Shown here in pieces: positions 12,998 through 27,400 of a stretch of DNA of 64,000 nucleotides. Source of the DNA: Tachypleus tridentatus. Taxonomy: Eukaryota > Arthropoda > Merostomata > Xiphosura > Limulidae. Made by a program: the position numbers and the translations under genes. The notes under the pieces are model-generated. The model searched no databases. It was not told the origin of the DNA and saw only the letters and a list, made by a program, of their open reading frames with translations. The DNA lies in NCBI RefSeq assembly GCF_004210375.1, contig NC_134830.1, forward strand, positions 47,497,094 through 47,561,093. The letters are read 5' to 3'. How positions within the stretch are numbered: the first letter of the stretch is position 1; each line of letters opens with the position of its first letter.

Positions 12998-14908
12998 TAA
13001 AAAGTATTTAAATGTTGGATTCCCATTGTTTTCGGTGAAGACTTATTTTTCTATGTCACTAGTACTCGCATTTGATGATTCACTGATACTACTAAATAAC
13101 ATTACAGATTTCTTTGATAGAGATATATTATGTTTTTAAGTTTTCTTCACGACTTACACTGTATTATCAACAGAGTACCAGGTAGTTAGTACCACTGAAA
13201 ACATCGTTTCAGGTGTAAGAGAAAAATTGTTTAATCAGTGATGTGTTATTCTTATTGCCTTGTTAAATGTTTTTGCTCGTGTTTAGAAAAATGGTGTACA
13301 TTTTAATGACATCATTGAAAGTAAAAGAAAAGGAAATCGTCCTTTTACTTTCAATCGCAAGAGTTAATTTTCAAAATATTTCTTTAATTCGATGTATTCT
13401 CTCGAATGACCTATTTATTTTAACATATAGGAAAATAATTTTTACTCTAGAAAGTCATATTTTGCAATTTCTTTGTCACTCATGTGCTATATAATTTTGA
13501 AGGGGAGAATCATTCAAAGATTCTTGATCTTCCTTCATGCATTTTTGTAAGTTAGTAGCAAAGTGACGTTTGAAATCCCTGGGAATCGATCCCTGTACTT
13601 GTCGCATGCTAAGCGAGCGCTCTACCACTTGAGCTACGCCCCCTACTTTTCTCATACTTTACGAATTTAGTCCCTAAACTCATCAACATAAAATTTTGTA
13701 TCAAGTTTCTAAAAACGTCAGATTTTGACCTTGCAGTCTACGAATATAACAAGAGAAAAATTATTCACATCATACACTTCTCTCCAGTAAAACATAATAT
13801 AAAATAAGCACTGCAAAAGAGAAATGAGAATTGTGAAAGGTCTTCCCTAGAACTTTACACTGAAAATGAAAAAAACATAAAAAGCTCATACACGACATTG
13901 CAGAGAAACTAATAACGAACATGCCATAATATTTTTTTGACATTTGAGAGCAGCTCTCCTAGAAAACCTAGTTACGAAGCGTCAAGATACCTCACACATC
14001 TACGTGAAAAAGTTGTAATCATATATGCAAATGAAGAAGACGGTTTATTGACATTTAATTTATCATTATCTCATACACGTACATTAAAGTTTTAGCTTAT
14101 CTTTGTAAGAATAATGAGAATTCTTTACAGTGAAGTTGCCAGCCGTGGATCAATATTTATCGCACGCTAGAAGAAGAGTAAGTGTTCTACATTCCTTCTT
14201 ACTCCCATTACATAATTTCAGTAAGTTTCTTTAGCCACTTCATTGTTACATAAGTTATTCGTGAATCCTGTTTTGATACAGCACGATTTGTTTTAATTCA
14301 ATTACACAAGTAAAGTAAGAGAAAACCGGAAAAAATAAATATTTCTCTTCTCGAGCTATTTCAAAAATTTATATCATAGAAAACAAGCGGTTGGTCATAT
14401 TGAGAAGATGCATACTCACCATTAAGAAGAAAGAGATGACAAATGATTAAACGATGGAAATAGAAAAACTACAATAAAGACAAACGGGGTTATAAACACA
14501 ATTGAAACATTGAAAAATTACTTCTACTAATAGCTCTTTTGTGTGCAAATTAAGCATGAACAATTTCCTAATTACTGGTCGAGGTGATGGTTTATTGAGA
14601 GAAAGATGTATACCAATTCTTAGGAAACTTCGTGTAAAAATGGACGCCTTATTATTGTAAAGTTTCACGTGTACCAGTACTATTTAAATTCAATTGATGT
14701 TTGAGTAAGATGATTAAAGTTATTGTCGTATTTTTTCTTCCTGAATATTCTAATAGCAACCTCAGCTTCAGAGAAACGAACTGAGAACGGGTTTAATACG
14801 CTCATATTTCTGTCTCGCAAGCACAGCTAAGATCTTACTAGAACTTTGAAGGATCGATCGAAACAGTTCTGTTGATTAAGATTTGTCTGTCCATACTCAT
14901 TGGCCAAT
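12998..14908. other. Spacer between the direct repeats
   Basis: Apart from the tRNA-like relic no gene is supported. Frames of 73-77 codons at 12906-13139, 13267-13494 and 14447-14668 show no motif and have AT-driven composition. Confidence 0.4.
13571..13643 (-). tRNA. tRNA-Ala(AGC)-like gene, probably a pseudogene
   Basis: On the minus strand it starts GGGGGCGTAGCTCAAGTGGT (acceptor strand and A box). The anticodon arm CTCGCTTAGCATGCGAC carries AGC, the T arm is GGGATCGATTCC, and a discriminator A is at 13571. The 5' two-thirds is near canonical. The 3' acceptor strand GGATTTC pairs poorly with GGGGGCG (G7-G66 and G5-A68 cannot pair, with three wobble pairs), and the outer anticodon-stem pair is C-C. 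Length is 73 nt with no intron. It is most likely a decaying copy. Confidence 0.75.
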
Positions 14909-15775
14909 CCAAGATCACGAAGAATTTTATGAAACGCACTATTTACCTACATTAAAGACAGATGAATAATAAATATCTGAAATGAGATTCTTTTTGGTAC
15001 ATTATGAGTTGTCTACGTAATAGTGATAATTTCTACTAAACATCTGCGATGATCATTATGCCTCAAAATCATTGGCCTTAGTACTCCATTTACAATCAGA
15101 TGCTCATATATCTCTTTTGAAGTATGAACAAATTCGAATTCATAGGCAGTTTAAAACAGATTTTAATATTTCAATCTATACTTAATTAGAATTAGTATTT
15201 GCAATTTTCAAAGTCAAACTGAAGAATAGTTTTTGGTAAATTCGTGAAATGTCCCTATTTTACATACTTTTCCCTGAAACTGCTAAGCTATAAAACAGGA
15301 AAAGCAATAAATATCTCAGAAATTCTGAAATAGCTTTTCAGAATGATGTGTTGATCATAAATTGAAGAATTCGACATTCTTCTTTCGTAACTATTTCAGG
15401 GAACAAAGGTCGTTTTGTATGTAGAGTTCACGTTCAATGAATCGTATATGAAATGTAATTTTTGATGTCACTGCAGTTATATAATTAGTAAGTAGATAAT
15501 ACGCAGAGTATGCTTCTAAGAAAACTTTATTAAAAGTATTAACAAGTCTAAACACAGTAAAACCGTTTATGATTGTATGAGAAACTAGCATTTTACTTAT
15601 ATTTCATGATTTTGGAAAGAAATTACCACGTTCCACAAACTCTACTTTTATAATCTTCAAAGTTTACACGATTGTGAGCCGTTTTGTTATCGCAAATTAA
15701 TCTATGATGGATTTGTAAAAAGATAAAGATCTTCATTTCGAGGAAGGTCATTTATGAGTAACAAAAATATGTCTG
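14909..15775 (-). repeat. Direct repeat, copy 2
   Basis: Partner of 12131-12997. It carries the same minus-strand relic (TSKEIYEHLIVNGVLRPMIL, RHNDHRRCLVEIITIT). A 66-codon frame at 15391-15591 (starts MLVSHTIINGFTVFRLVNTF) is better preserved here than in copy 1, where stops interrupt it. The 94-bp identical core is at 15612-15705. Unlike copy 1 it is not followed by the LINE ORF2 tail: similarity stops at CCAAGATC near 14909. Confidence 0.75.
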
Positions 15776-18227
15776 ACCTGTGAATTCTTTGGCCGATGAA
15801 TATATCATGGTGATTTCTTCCTTTTTCATGTTTATTTCAGGTGTTTGTGTTTGAATTCAGCTGAGATAAATATGTTTCATTCAGATGCAAATATTAACTC
15901 TCATACTATTCATCAATATTTATTACATTAGAAATCGGGTTAAGGTGCCACACATTAACTCAATTAGTTTGGAATGCATTAAATAATTCAAGAACGTTCA
16001 TCGTATAGTAAAAATTTAGGTTACATCTAATCCAACACATTACTGAAACTGGCTAACCAATCGTCAGTTATGACAGTGCGTCAGTCTCATGCATTTAATA
16101 GTTTGAAAAATGTCTGAAATTCAGTTAGAATATCGTAGTATTTTTAATAAAATGTTTAAAACTCGATAAGAGTTTGAAATATAACAAATTAACAAAATAT
16201 ATTTAAAACTTGAATATGGTTTTAGATCGTTCCTAGTTGTTTTTATCTTTTCCTTGGTGACTAATTTAAATAATTGTGTTTCTGTACTATGAACATAAGC
16301 AGTATCAAATAACTAATGTCAAAAACATTCTTTAAAAAAGATTAAAAATGGAAATTGTCTTTAAAACAAGATCTTACACTGATGCAAGTCACTTATTTGA
16401 TCAGCCCTTCAGTACTTACACTGCTGATATCAGTAACCAATGAGCTAATAAAGTGGAAGAAATAACTGTTTATATCATTATGTGGAACGATATGGCTTAA
16501 TAATCTTTAACGAAAAATCCAAAACATACACTTGATAATATCAACCATTACAAGAGTATTTGGTTCAAATGTTTCTTATTTCATTACCAATATGTAATTT
16601 CAACATGGTAACAAAACTAATGTTTTAATCAACTCTCCTGTATTTATTGTTATCCAAACCAGATGTGATGATTGGACTTGTATGTAAAACTGGTCTTCTA
16701 AGCCTACACTATATTCAGTGGACTTGTACGAGTTTCTCTCACTTGTCTCTTTTAAAGTCAATCACAGAATTTAAAGTACTTCAAATTGTTTGTTGACAAT
16801 GTCTAGACCTTAGTAAAGAAATAATGTTTTAATGAATGAAAAATAGCCAATCAGAGCAGGTTATTACAATTTGGTTACAAGTACAGTTAGCATAAATGTG
16901 GCACTACTTCCAAATCAATGTCACACATCTGGACAAGGTCAATCACAACACAAACAGATGACCAGTATCTGTAAATTTTTATGACCAACAACAATAACCA
17001 GACACAACTCGTCAGAACTAGCCTTCACAATGCTATTCCATAAGCTAGACATGGCTGAAACTGGATCCCGTGTCAGTATACAGATGGTTAGGACCAGACT
17101 GTACAAAGGTGAACTGAATGATGCATCAGTTATGAATGGTTACACACTCAGTGAGATGTACTCTGATCACAAGTCACACATGATATATTTACAGATAAGT
17201 TCACCATGAAGAAAGATAGTTTGTCAGTTTATTTGTAGAGAATATTTTTAAGTCAACCACAGTTTAATATAAGGTGACATATATGGTAGAAATATGACAT
17301 TGGCAGGAATAAACATTAATAGATGTTTTAAAGTCCCCATTCAATTAATGTAAAACCTTATAAGAACCAGTCTGTACCTGCATGTTATGTACAGTTAACA
17401 CTGAATGCAACATTCAATTAATTTAAATCTTATAAGAACCACATACTCTAGCTACATGCAGTTAGAAACAAGTCCTGCCTAAAAACAGTAAGTAGCCCCT
17501 CAAGTGTTAAACTGGTTGATATAAAAAAAATGGAACCAGTTATTTGATAAATATGTTTGAAAGTACTTACAGAATAGATTGGTCTGTCCTGCTTTGAAAT
17601 TCACTGAAAGAATCTGGGAAGTGCACTAAATATTATGCAACTCTAGGCAATAAAGATACTCTAGAAATAACATTTAAAGATCATTGGTCAGGAATACCTT
17701 AGAACCATATATAAACTCTGATTTAAAGCATGAAACAAGTGTCATGTTCTCCTCTGGTGACCACAACCCATATAAAAGCAAAATATCATGAACATCAGAA
17801 AATTTCAGGCCAATGTGATCAGTCAAGAGATGTTGTATTTAGATAAAAATTGACAGAAGCAGCTAACATTTTGGAACATTATACATTATCACACTTAAAA
17901 TATTATAAACTCCAATATGTCCTTGTCTTATACAGTATACCACATGGATACTGTAGTAAATCTTGCATATAATAATTGGATTATACCCTAACCAGCGACA
18001 AACGTTGGTAAAGCAATGGTTGGAGCACTTCAGGTTTATAGTAGGTTGGACATTCAAAACTTTAAATTATGATGGAGTTTGGAGAAGGTGTTGCTTATAG
18101 CACTCTAGACTCTTAGTTTTAATTAAGTGATTTAGATCATTTTTAAATGTATTCAAGATCCCAGTATGTTAAACATTACATTAAATTGTTGTCATCCTTT
18201 TAATATTATTGACAAAGATAATTAGTT
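15776..18227. other. Flank beyond the HSPE1 3' end, no gene seen
   Basis: No repeat or gene signature. A 53-codon plus frame at 17049-17210 (MAETGSRVSIQMVRTRLYKG...) is open, but it has no homologue I recognise and no splice context. Confidence 0.4.
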
Positions 18228-18248
18228 TTTATTCATTGCTCATTTATT
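18228..18248 (-). terminator. Candidate HSPE1 poly(A) signals
   Basis: Two AATAAA hexamers on the minus strand (18243-18248 and 18228-18233) lie about 190-210 nt past the stop codon. Either could end the transcript. No transcript evidence is available. Confidence 0.45.
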
Positions 18249-18439
18249 CTATATTGTACATAGTGGAAAAAAATACAATTTATGGTCCAAAAAGAAAAGC
18301 ATTCTATGAATCTGGTTTATAAAGTGGACAATGGAAGTTTTACTATCATTTCTCAAGTTTAGGAAAAACCAGCAACACTATAATGTAACATATTCACTAC
18401 AAAATGATTCCCTAAACACAAAAATAAACAATTTCCCTC

Positions 18440-18490
18440 TCAGCTCTCCCATTTCCCAAGAATGTCACCATCTCGAAACAAGTAGAATTC
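18440..18490 (-). CDS. HSPE1: HSPE1 coding exon 4 (C-terminus)
   Basis: 51 nt on the minus strand encoding EFYLFRDGDILGKWES and a TGA stop, after the acceptor CATTTTTCAG. Vertebrate Hsp10 ends DYFLFRDGDILGKYVD, so the match is close except for the last three residues. It lies 16.7 kb from exon 3. Confidence 0.93.
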   Translation of the reverse strand, partial: EFYLFRDGDILGKWES

Positions 18491-21400
18491 CTGAAAAATG
18501 ATAGAACTATTACAGAAACACTAGAAATACATATTTACATATGTAAACAAAGAAGACTGAAAGTATTGTAATCAATTATCTGACAAGAAATAAACACAAA
18601 AATAATTTGTAATATAAAATAGACTGCTAATACTCTAACCTGAACATTTAAACTGTATGTGCAAAATGACAATTATTTAAAAATGTATGTAATTCTGTAA
18701 TTAGATACAAGTTGTGTTCAATATCAAATAAATTATTTATCATTAAACAAGTTTTTGTTTTTACAAGCAAGCACTTAATCACAGTTTGCATTATAAAAAC
18801 AAGTTAAAGTGACATTTAATTTAAAAGTTGATAAACCCTGCAACATGAATTCATGGAAGTAATACTCAATACTCAAGTGAAATGAAAAATTAGATAGGTA
18901 AGACTGGCCACAAACAAATAAAAAAACAACTCATTTCTTTGTTGATCCATATCAAATTTGAACAGTTTTGACACTTTTCTAAAACCAAATTCCAAATATA
19001 GCTAAACAGATGAAAAGGAATTAATTTATAATTTATTTTAATGTGAACTTCGTACCCATGTGCTTTAGGACGTATAAAATGTTCTTATATGCATCCCTTG
19101 GATGCACATTTCTCTCCTAACAATACTCAAAGAAAAAAAGACACTTATCCTTAAATATAATTCTATATGGATATTTTAAAATAACATTGACATCATTATA
19201 AATTCTGGATTCAATGTTCACAAGGGGTTTGGAAACACTTTTCTTAAATTTAATTTCTGCTTTATGGTCCTTTATATTGAATATACCCAGTGTTAAGGAT
19301 TTTTCTATTAAAATAGTTTAAATTGCCAATGGCCTTCAACAACAGTACATCAACCTAAATGTATTTATTAACCAACCTTAAATATACTTATTTATTAATC
19401 TACTACTTCCATAAATAATTGTTCATTTTTTTTTGACTGCCAACGCTTGACGTGGTAATAACAAAATACAAATATAAACATTCAACATTTCAAAAAAACA
19501 TATATAGCTGCAACTAGAATATTCATCCTGTTATGCATAAGAGACCAAAACAAAATTAGTTATTTTTAGAATAAGCATATCATAGCAACCCCGTTAAAGC
19601 AAATATCTGCTTCACTTCACACACTTAGCATTAAAACATACTTGACAATGGGAACCCCAATTTTCCCTCATATTCTTATTAATTTACCCATTATTGATTT
19701 CAAATCAGAGGTGAATAGACATAGTACACAATTTAAGATTTCTCTCTTAATAGGTATATTCACTGACATAGGTGTGACTTGTCATGTTTGGGTAGGAAAA
19801 CTAAAACAGAATGGAGAGAACTTTTAAATTAGTTCTCTTTGGAAAATATTCAACTTAATTCAATAAAGGACAACACAGACATTTTCCAACAGAAATCAAC
19901 AAACTACCTCAAAGATAAAACTAAAGGCTACAACTAAAAGAGTAAAATGGGAAAATTGTACGTTACTGCTCTCCAAGTAACAACACTGACTGAGAATGAT
20001 CAATTTTATAAAAAAAAACAAAATTCATCTTGAGCCATCACAAAAAATAAGTTTCAAAATATTCTCAAATTACATAACATCGATCACAATCGAGTTCAGC
20101 TTCAAACAAATACAACTATGAGATATAATTTAGCAAATCTTAGAAAGGAATACCTTATTCCCTTTTTGAACAGTCCATATGATAGAGAGATAAAACCTGT
20201 CAAGGTACAAATCCAAATAATTTACAATAATAATAAATTACAAAAATTCTTTATCTGAGGTGAAACAGTTCAGAAAGAAAAAGATACACAAGTCACAACA
20301 ATCAATTTGTATTAACATGACAACCTTGTTTGAAGAATTAATCCAAAATGAGTAAAATGATCTTGAGAAAGTAGTGAGAAATAATATCAGAAACAACTGC
20401 AAGTAGCCATACATAATGGAAAAATTAACTTGAAGAGATTCGAGTCCCATTACAAACTCAGTAAATTTTGTAATACACAAGAAGACAGGACAACACTAAA
20501 TGAGAAGCATGAGGGGTGAGCCATATTACAAGACTTGGACTATATACAGCACAGGATGTGTAATGACAGTTTAGACTTATAATTAAACATTAGAAAGCTA
20601 AGTTCTTATAACATTGTAGATTTTTTAATGTTATTTATTATTTTTATCTTTAGAAATTAGAGTTCAATAGCAAAATAAAAACTAGATTTAGTAAAACAGG
20701 GAACTAAAATAGTAGGTATAAGCTTTTAAGTTAGATTTCAGTGGTGTAACATTTAGTATAACTTTAAATTAGGCTAGGAACAGATAATGGGTGTTTAGGC
20801 TTAGTTATAATTCAATTTGCAGTGAGATTGTGAGACAAATTAAATAATTTTTTTTATTTAATAAATAAATTGTTGACAACAGACTACCGGTATTTAATCA
20901 CAGTATTGAGTGTTTATAGAAATTCTGCAAATACAGGGATTAAGACTAGATTGGGGGTTGAGCATCTGCAGTTTATTAAGTACAATAGGTCCAATGAATG
21001 GATTTTATTTGGGAAATCTGGATTTCTATGTAATTTTAAGGAAGCTAATAGTGAGGATGTCCATTTTATATGCATAGGTTGCAGATTGGAGACTATCCTA
21101 ACTGACATTGAGGAAATAAAAGTTGGATGGTTGGTTGATTGATTTAGTGTTATGGCACAAAGCAGCTACAGCTATCTGCACCAAACATCCAGTAAAAAGT
21201 TAAAAAGTAAATTTAGTAAAATTCATAAAAGGAAATTAAGGTAAACCAAAATAAAGTTAAAAAAAACAAACAGCATAAAACCAATGTTTACATCTAGTCT
21301 ACAACATTAAGAGAAAAACTACAGTAATTCAAGTTGAAAAGGATTTTCTGTAGCAAAACTAGTTATAACTCGCCAGGAAGACTAACAGGTAAGTACAAAA

Positions 21401-24400
21401 ACCACCGTCAGTCACCTGAAGTTGGCCTTTCCAGTCCTGGTTGAGTTATTTAATGCTACGGCCAGTTTCCAATTTCAAATTGAACTAGATGAACTGTGAT
21501 TTTTAAAAGGGAGCCACATTAAAAAAGACATAATATATAAATTAAAAACTTAAATGGCATTCAAAAGATTAATGGCCTTTAAAAAACTAAAAACATTACC
21601 ACAGTGGACAGAGTCACCATCACCAATAACACTGTCTTAACATTATGGAAAAACCTTGTGACAGAACATGTTTAAAATGGTACCGTTGACAAGAAACATA
21701 ATGAGAGCAAGAAAGTAAAATGTGACTTATTGTGATCTGAGTGTCACACAAACAACATACTGGTGCATCAGTTTGAGATAAAGGAAAACGATGAGTTAAA
21801 AAACTATGACAAATGCGTAGTCTAATTAGAAAAACTTCCTCTTTCCGATTCTTATGGAAGTAAAATGGCCAAAGTCCAATATAGTGTTTTATTTGGAAAA
21901 GTTTTTTTTTCATGTTGCTCACTCCAAGTCAACTGTCAGCTGACACAGAGCAGAGCCTTGAATACAGGACTATAGTCCATGTATGGAACAGCCACAGCAG
22001 TGATAGTGCCAGAGCAGATAGATTTAGCTGCAGTGTTGGCGAGCTTGTTCCTGCGAATACCAACATGGCCTGGTATCCATGTTGATTGATTGATTTAGTG
22101 TTTTATGGCACAAAGCAGCGAGGCTATCTGCGCCACACATTCGGTAAAAATGTAAAAAAATAAATAAATAAATGTAGTAATAGACATAAATGGAAATGAA
22201 GGTAAAACAAAAAAGTATAAAACCAATGTTGACACCTAGTCTACAATGTTAAGATAGAAGGCAGAGTATAAGAAATTGTAAGATATTTACTCTAGCAAAA
22301 TGGTAATGATCATAACCCGCCAGGAAGACTAACAGGTAAGTTCACGAACCACCATCAATCACCTGAAGTTGGCCTTTCCAGTCCTGGTTCCCGGGTTATG
22401 TGTCATAGCAGCTATTATCAAAATGTAAAAGAATAAAAGTTTTAAAAGACACATAGCAAAATCGTAATAATGAGTAGCCAAATGTCCAGTAAAAAGATAA
22501 AAGTCAAGTAAATGGAGTAAAATTTGTAAAAGTAATTGAAGTTAAAAGCAAAACGGCAATTAAAACAGAAAATGGCGTAAAAACCAATGTTGACATCCAG
22601 TCAACAAAGTTGTAAAGAACTACCTGTAGCAGAATGGTAATGATCGTAACCCGCCAGGAAGACTAACAGGTAAGTATAAAAACCACCGTCAGTCACCTGA
22701 AGTTGGTCTTTCCAGTCCTGATTCTGGGTTATGAGTCAATATGGCCAGTACTAAAAAGTTAAGTAGTAAAAGTGTGAAATGATATGCAGCAAAAGTATAA
22801 TAACAACTCGCCAGGATGACTAACGAGTAGTTCAAACAGGAGCGTTAGTCACCTGAAGTTGGCATTTCCAGTCCTGGTGTCAAGTTATTTAATGTTCTGG
22901 CCACTGTCCAATGTCAAATTGAATGAGAGAGATTAAAACCGTAAAAAAGGAACCACAATTAAAAAGGTGTAATGAATAAATATGCAACACTTAAATGAGA
23001 TTAAAAAAGATTAATGGCCATTAAAAAATTAAAAACATTATCAAGGTGGACAGAGTCACCATCACCAATAACTCTGTCCAATGTTACAGACTGACCCTGG
23101 GAAAAAATATGTTTAAAATATTGCTGTCGTTAAGAATTGTAACGGTGGCAAGAAAGTAAAACATGGCTGATAGTGATTTGAGTGTTACACAAACTACACA
23201 TTGGTGCATCAGTTCCAGATAAAAGAAAATGATGAGTTAAAAAACTGTGACCAATGCGTAGCCTAGTGAGAACAACTTCCTCCTTCCGAACTTTACAGAA
23301 GCTCGATGGCCAAAGTCCAATTTTGGGTTTGATTTGAAAAAGTTTGTTGTCGCGTTACTCACTCCAAGTGGACTGCCAGCTGGCACGGAGCCGAGCCTTG
23401 AAGACAACACCATAGTCCATGTACAGAATAGGCATAGGAGTGATGGTGCTGAAGCAGACATATTTAGCTGCCATGTCTGCAAGCTCATTCCCGTGAATAC
23501 CAACATGGCCTGGTATCCAGAAAAACTGGATTGAAGTAGCTGCTAATGAGAAATGTCCCAGTCGGTTTCGAATATCAGTGAGAATAGGATGTGAGCTAAT
23601 GTGTAGCGATTCGAAGACAAGTTTAGAACTAAGCGAATCAGTATAAATAGTGCAGTTGGAGTACTGCTCAGCTGCAATATGATCTAGGGCAAGAGATATG
23701 GCATACAGTTCAGCAGTGAACACAGAAGCTGTAGAAGGGATTCTGCACGCAACTACTGACCCATAGCAAACCATAGCAGAGCCCACTGAATTACCTGATT
23801 TGGAACCATCTGTATAAATGGGAACTGAATGATTGTTTGAAAGATATTCATTGAATAAAAGACGGTACTTCCAATCTGGAGTATCTGCCTTTTTTAGGTG
23901 ACTGAAAGAAAGGTCACATTTGGGGGCTGTAATAAGCCATGGTGGGATGGGCCAACCTGTGGAATCTGCAATGTTATCCAAGGACAGACCCAATTCATCC
24001 AATTGCGCCCAGATGCGAAGGCCAAACGGAGCAATGACAGATCGTCTGTTCTGAAAAAGTACTGCCCACTGAGGAAGGAAAACACATTTTCAGGTGGGAT
24101 GCTTTGGTAAGGAATGAAGTTTTGAAGTATATTGTAAAGATAGTTGCAAACGGCGAAGGTGTAGAGAAGGTTCATGAGATTCAATGTATATACTTTGAAC
24201 TGGAGAGGTACGGAAAGCCCCAGTGCAGAGTCGAAGTCCTTGGTGATGAATGGGGTCCAGCATCTTTAAAGCCGAGGGTTTGGCAGAGCCATAGACCATT
24301 GATCCATAATCGAGTTTCGATCTAATAAGAGCACGATATACCTTTATCATTGAACAGCGATCTGCTCCCCAACTGGTAGAAGAGAGAACATGGAGGATGT

Positions 24401-27400
24401 TCAGTGCTCTTGTGCATTTGACCCGAAGCTGCTTTAAGTGTGGTATAAAGGTCAGTTTACGATCAAAGATAAGCCCCAAGAACTTGGTCTCAGGTACCAC
24501 TGGCAGGAAAACTTTACCGATATGAAGTTCAGGATCAGGGTGAATACCCCGTCGACGGCAAAAGTGCATGCATACAGTTTTGGAAAGAGAGAAATTAAAG
24601 CCGTTCGCCAGAGTCCACTTCCGTACACAATTGAGGGCGGTTTGTAGTTGCCGCTCAATATATCTCATGTTTGACGACTGACATGAGATGTGAAAGTCGT
24701 CGACATACAGCCCATTCGCAACAGTGAGAGGGAGTTGTTCAGTGATGGCATTTATCTTTATACTGAAGAGTTTAACACTCAATACACAGCCTTGAGGGCT
24801 CCAAGTTCCTGTACAAAAGAACGAGAAAGTGTCGAACCCACACGAACTTTGAATCTCCTGTCCAATAAAAAATTTTTGATAAACATGATCCATATTTATA
24901 ACGTGGTTATGTTATGGCCACGTAACCCATATGTATGGAGGTCTCACAAAACGCCATACCTCCATGTTGTGTTGTAAGCCTTCTCTATGTCAAAGAATAT
25001 TGATACAAGATGTTGGCGGTTGAGAAAGGCTTCTCTGACAGATGTTTCAAGACGAATTAGGTGGTCTGTGGTGGAGTGCTGTCGACGGAACCCACACTGG
25101 GTGGGCGAGAGGAGGTTGTTTGATTCAAGGAACCAAACAAGACGAGCATTAACCATACTTTCTAATGTCTTACAGAGACAGCTCGTCAAAGCAATTGGAC
25201 GGTAGTTTGAAGGAATCTTGGGATCTTTCCCTGACTAAGAGAAAGGTAAAATAATAGCCTGGCACCAGGCATCAGGAAAAACATTCTCCTGCCAGATCCA
25301 GTTGAAAACAATCAGAAGGACATCAAGAGAAGCAGGAGATAGATGGTGCAGCATGTCATAATGAATATCATCAGGTCCAACAGACGTACTGGCAGACCGA
25401 TGAAGGGCCATTTTTAGTTCCACCAGGGTAAAGGGACAATTATAGTCAAAGAAACAGTCAGTTCGAAAGGAAAGAGGTGATCACTCTGCCCGAGTCTTGA
25501 TGGCCAGAAAGGTGGAGGAACAAGCAGAAGTGCTAGATACCCGGCAAAAGCTTTCACCTAGAGTGTTAGCTGTGTTCTGAACATCAGTCACCTCCTGACC
25601 ATCAGAGAGTAAGATCAAGAGGGGGACAGAATTGTAGTGCCCACTAACCTTTCGAATCCTGTCCCATATGATCTTGGAACTGATGGTAGAAGATATACTG
25701 GTTGTGAACTTAATCCAAGATTCCTTCTGGCTGTGACATCTTACCCACCTAGCATGTGCACGGGCCCGTTGGAAAGCAACCCGGTTTGAAAGTGTGGGAT
25801 ATCTACAAAAAGTATCTCAGGCCCGCTTTTGAGCCTTCTGTGCTAAGTGGCAAGCAGGATTCCACCACGGATGAGGATATTGTGGAAAACGTGTCAAGGT
25901 TTTAGGAATACACTGAGCAGCTGCTTGTATAATACAGCCAGTTACAGCTGCCACACAGTCGTCTATTGATGGCTGATTTACGATGGCAGGATCAAGTTCT
26001 GCGAGAGCAGTGAAAGTGGACCAGTCTGCCTGATCCAGCTTCCACCGGGGCACGCGGGTAGGGTGGCATCGACCACGGCCAGTCTCTCTCAAAAGGATCA
26101 GAAAATGATCACTGCCTAGTGGATTACTGTCAACCCTCCATGAAAAATGGGAGAATAATGAAGGGGAGCAAACTAAGAGATCAATAGCAGTAAAGGACTG
26201 ACTAGGTGCATGAAAGTAAGTGGAAGAACCAGTATTGAAAAGAGAAAGATTGTGATCAGAGAGCATCCGCTCTACAGATCGGCCCCTCCCATCAATAATA
26301 GCACTTCCCCAGAGGGGATGATGTCCATTAAAATCCCCTAGGATTAGAAATAGAGATGGCAACTGTTCAACGAGAGCATCAAAATCTGATTGATCATATG
26401 TCTCTCCAGGGAACAGGTACAGAGAACAAACAGTGATGGTATGACCCAAGGAAACACAGATGGCTACAGCCTCCAAGGGTGTGTTGAGTGACAAAGACAG
26501 GGTGGGCACATACTGATCAACCAACAGTGCCACCCCTCCACGTACTCGACCATCACACAACCTGTCATTTCTGTACAGAGAAAACTGCCGAATGGAGACA
26601 GTATCAGCAGTTTTGAGAAATGTTTCTTGTAAAAAAAGACAAACAGGATGGGAGGGAGCAATCAGCGTTTTGATATCATCCAGATTAGAACGTAAACCTC
26701 GACAGTTCCATTGTATCAAGGTGGCCATTTTTAAGAACGGGTAGGTGAAGTGGCTGGAGAACCCTTCGGTTTCCGACCACGTCTTTTTTCTTTACTGTCT
26801 TTAGTCGGAGGAGGTCTATCAACCTCCATGGATCTTGCTCTGGGTCGGGTGGGCAGGTTTTTGTTATTGGAAGGGGAATCCAGTGACTGAGGATGAGAAC
26901 AAATAATTGTTTTGTCTCTTGTGGTGGGAGAAAAAGATGTATCAGAAGAAATGCCTGTAGTTGAAACTGAAGGACGTGGATCTTGAGGTTTATTGGAATA
27001 TATGGAAAGAACAGAGATGGGTGTAGAAGTCAATTCATCAACCTTTTTAACCATGGAGTTCAAAAGGCTTTTCATTTGTTTTGAAAATGATTCTCTTGGA
27101 GGTACAGAGAGATCTGTCTGCACTCACACTGTAGGTGTGGAATGAATTGCAGCAGCATATGTCTGAGATGGAGTGGCGGAGAGCAATTTCCGAGCCCCAG
27201 GATAACTAATGTTATGATTATTTTCAAACGCTGCACCTCTCTTTCCTCCAAACATTTTGGGCAAGAACGAAAATAGGAAGGGTGGGAACCATTGCAGTTT
27301 ACGCAATGTGGGTTCATGTCACAGTCATAGGCATCGTGGTCCTTGCCTCCACAACGAGCACATGTCAGGGAACCACGACAAGATGTCTTTGAGTGGCCGA

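Noticed and set aside
17049-17210. 53-codon plus frame MAETGSRVSIQMVRTRLYKG...
   Set aside because: No family, no splice or promoter context; chance frames of this size are expected.
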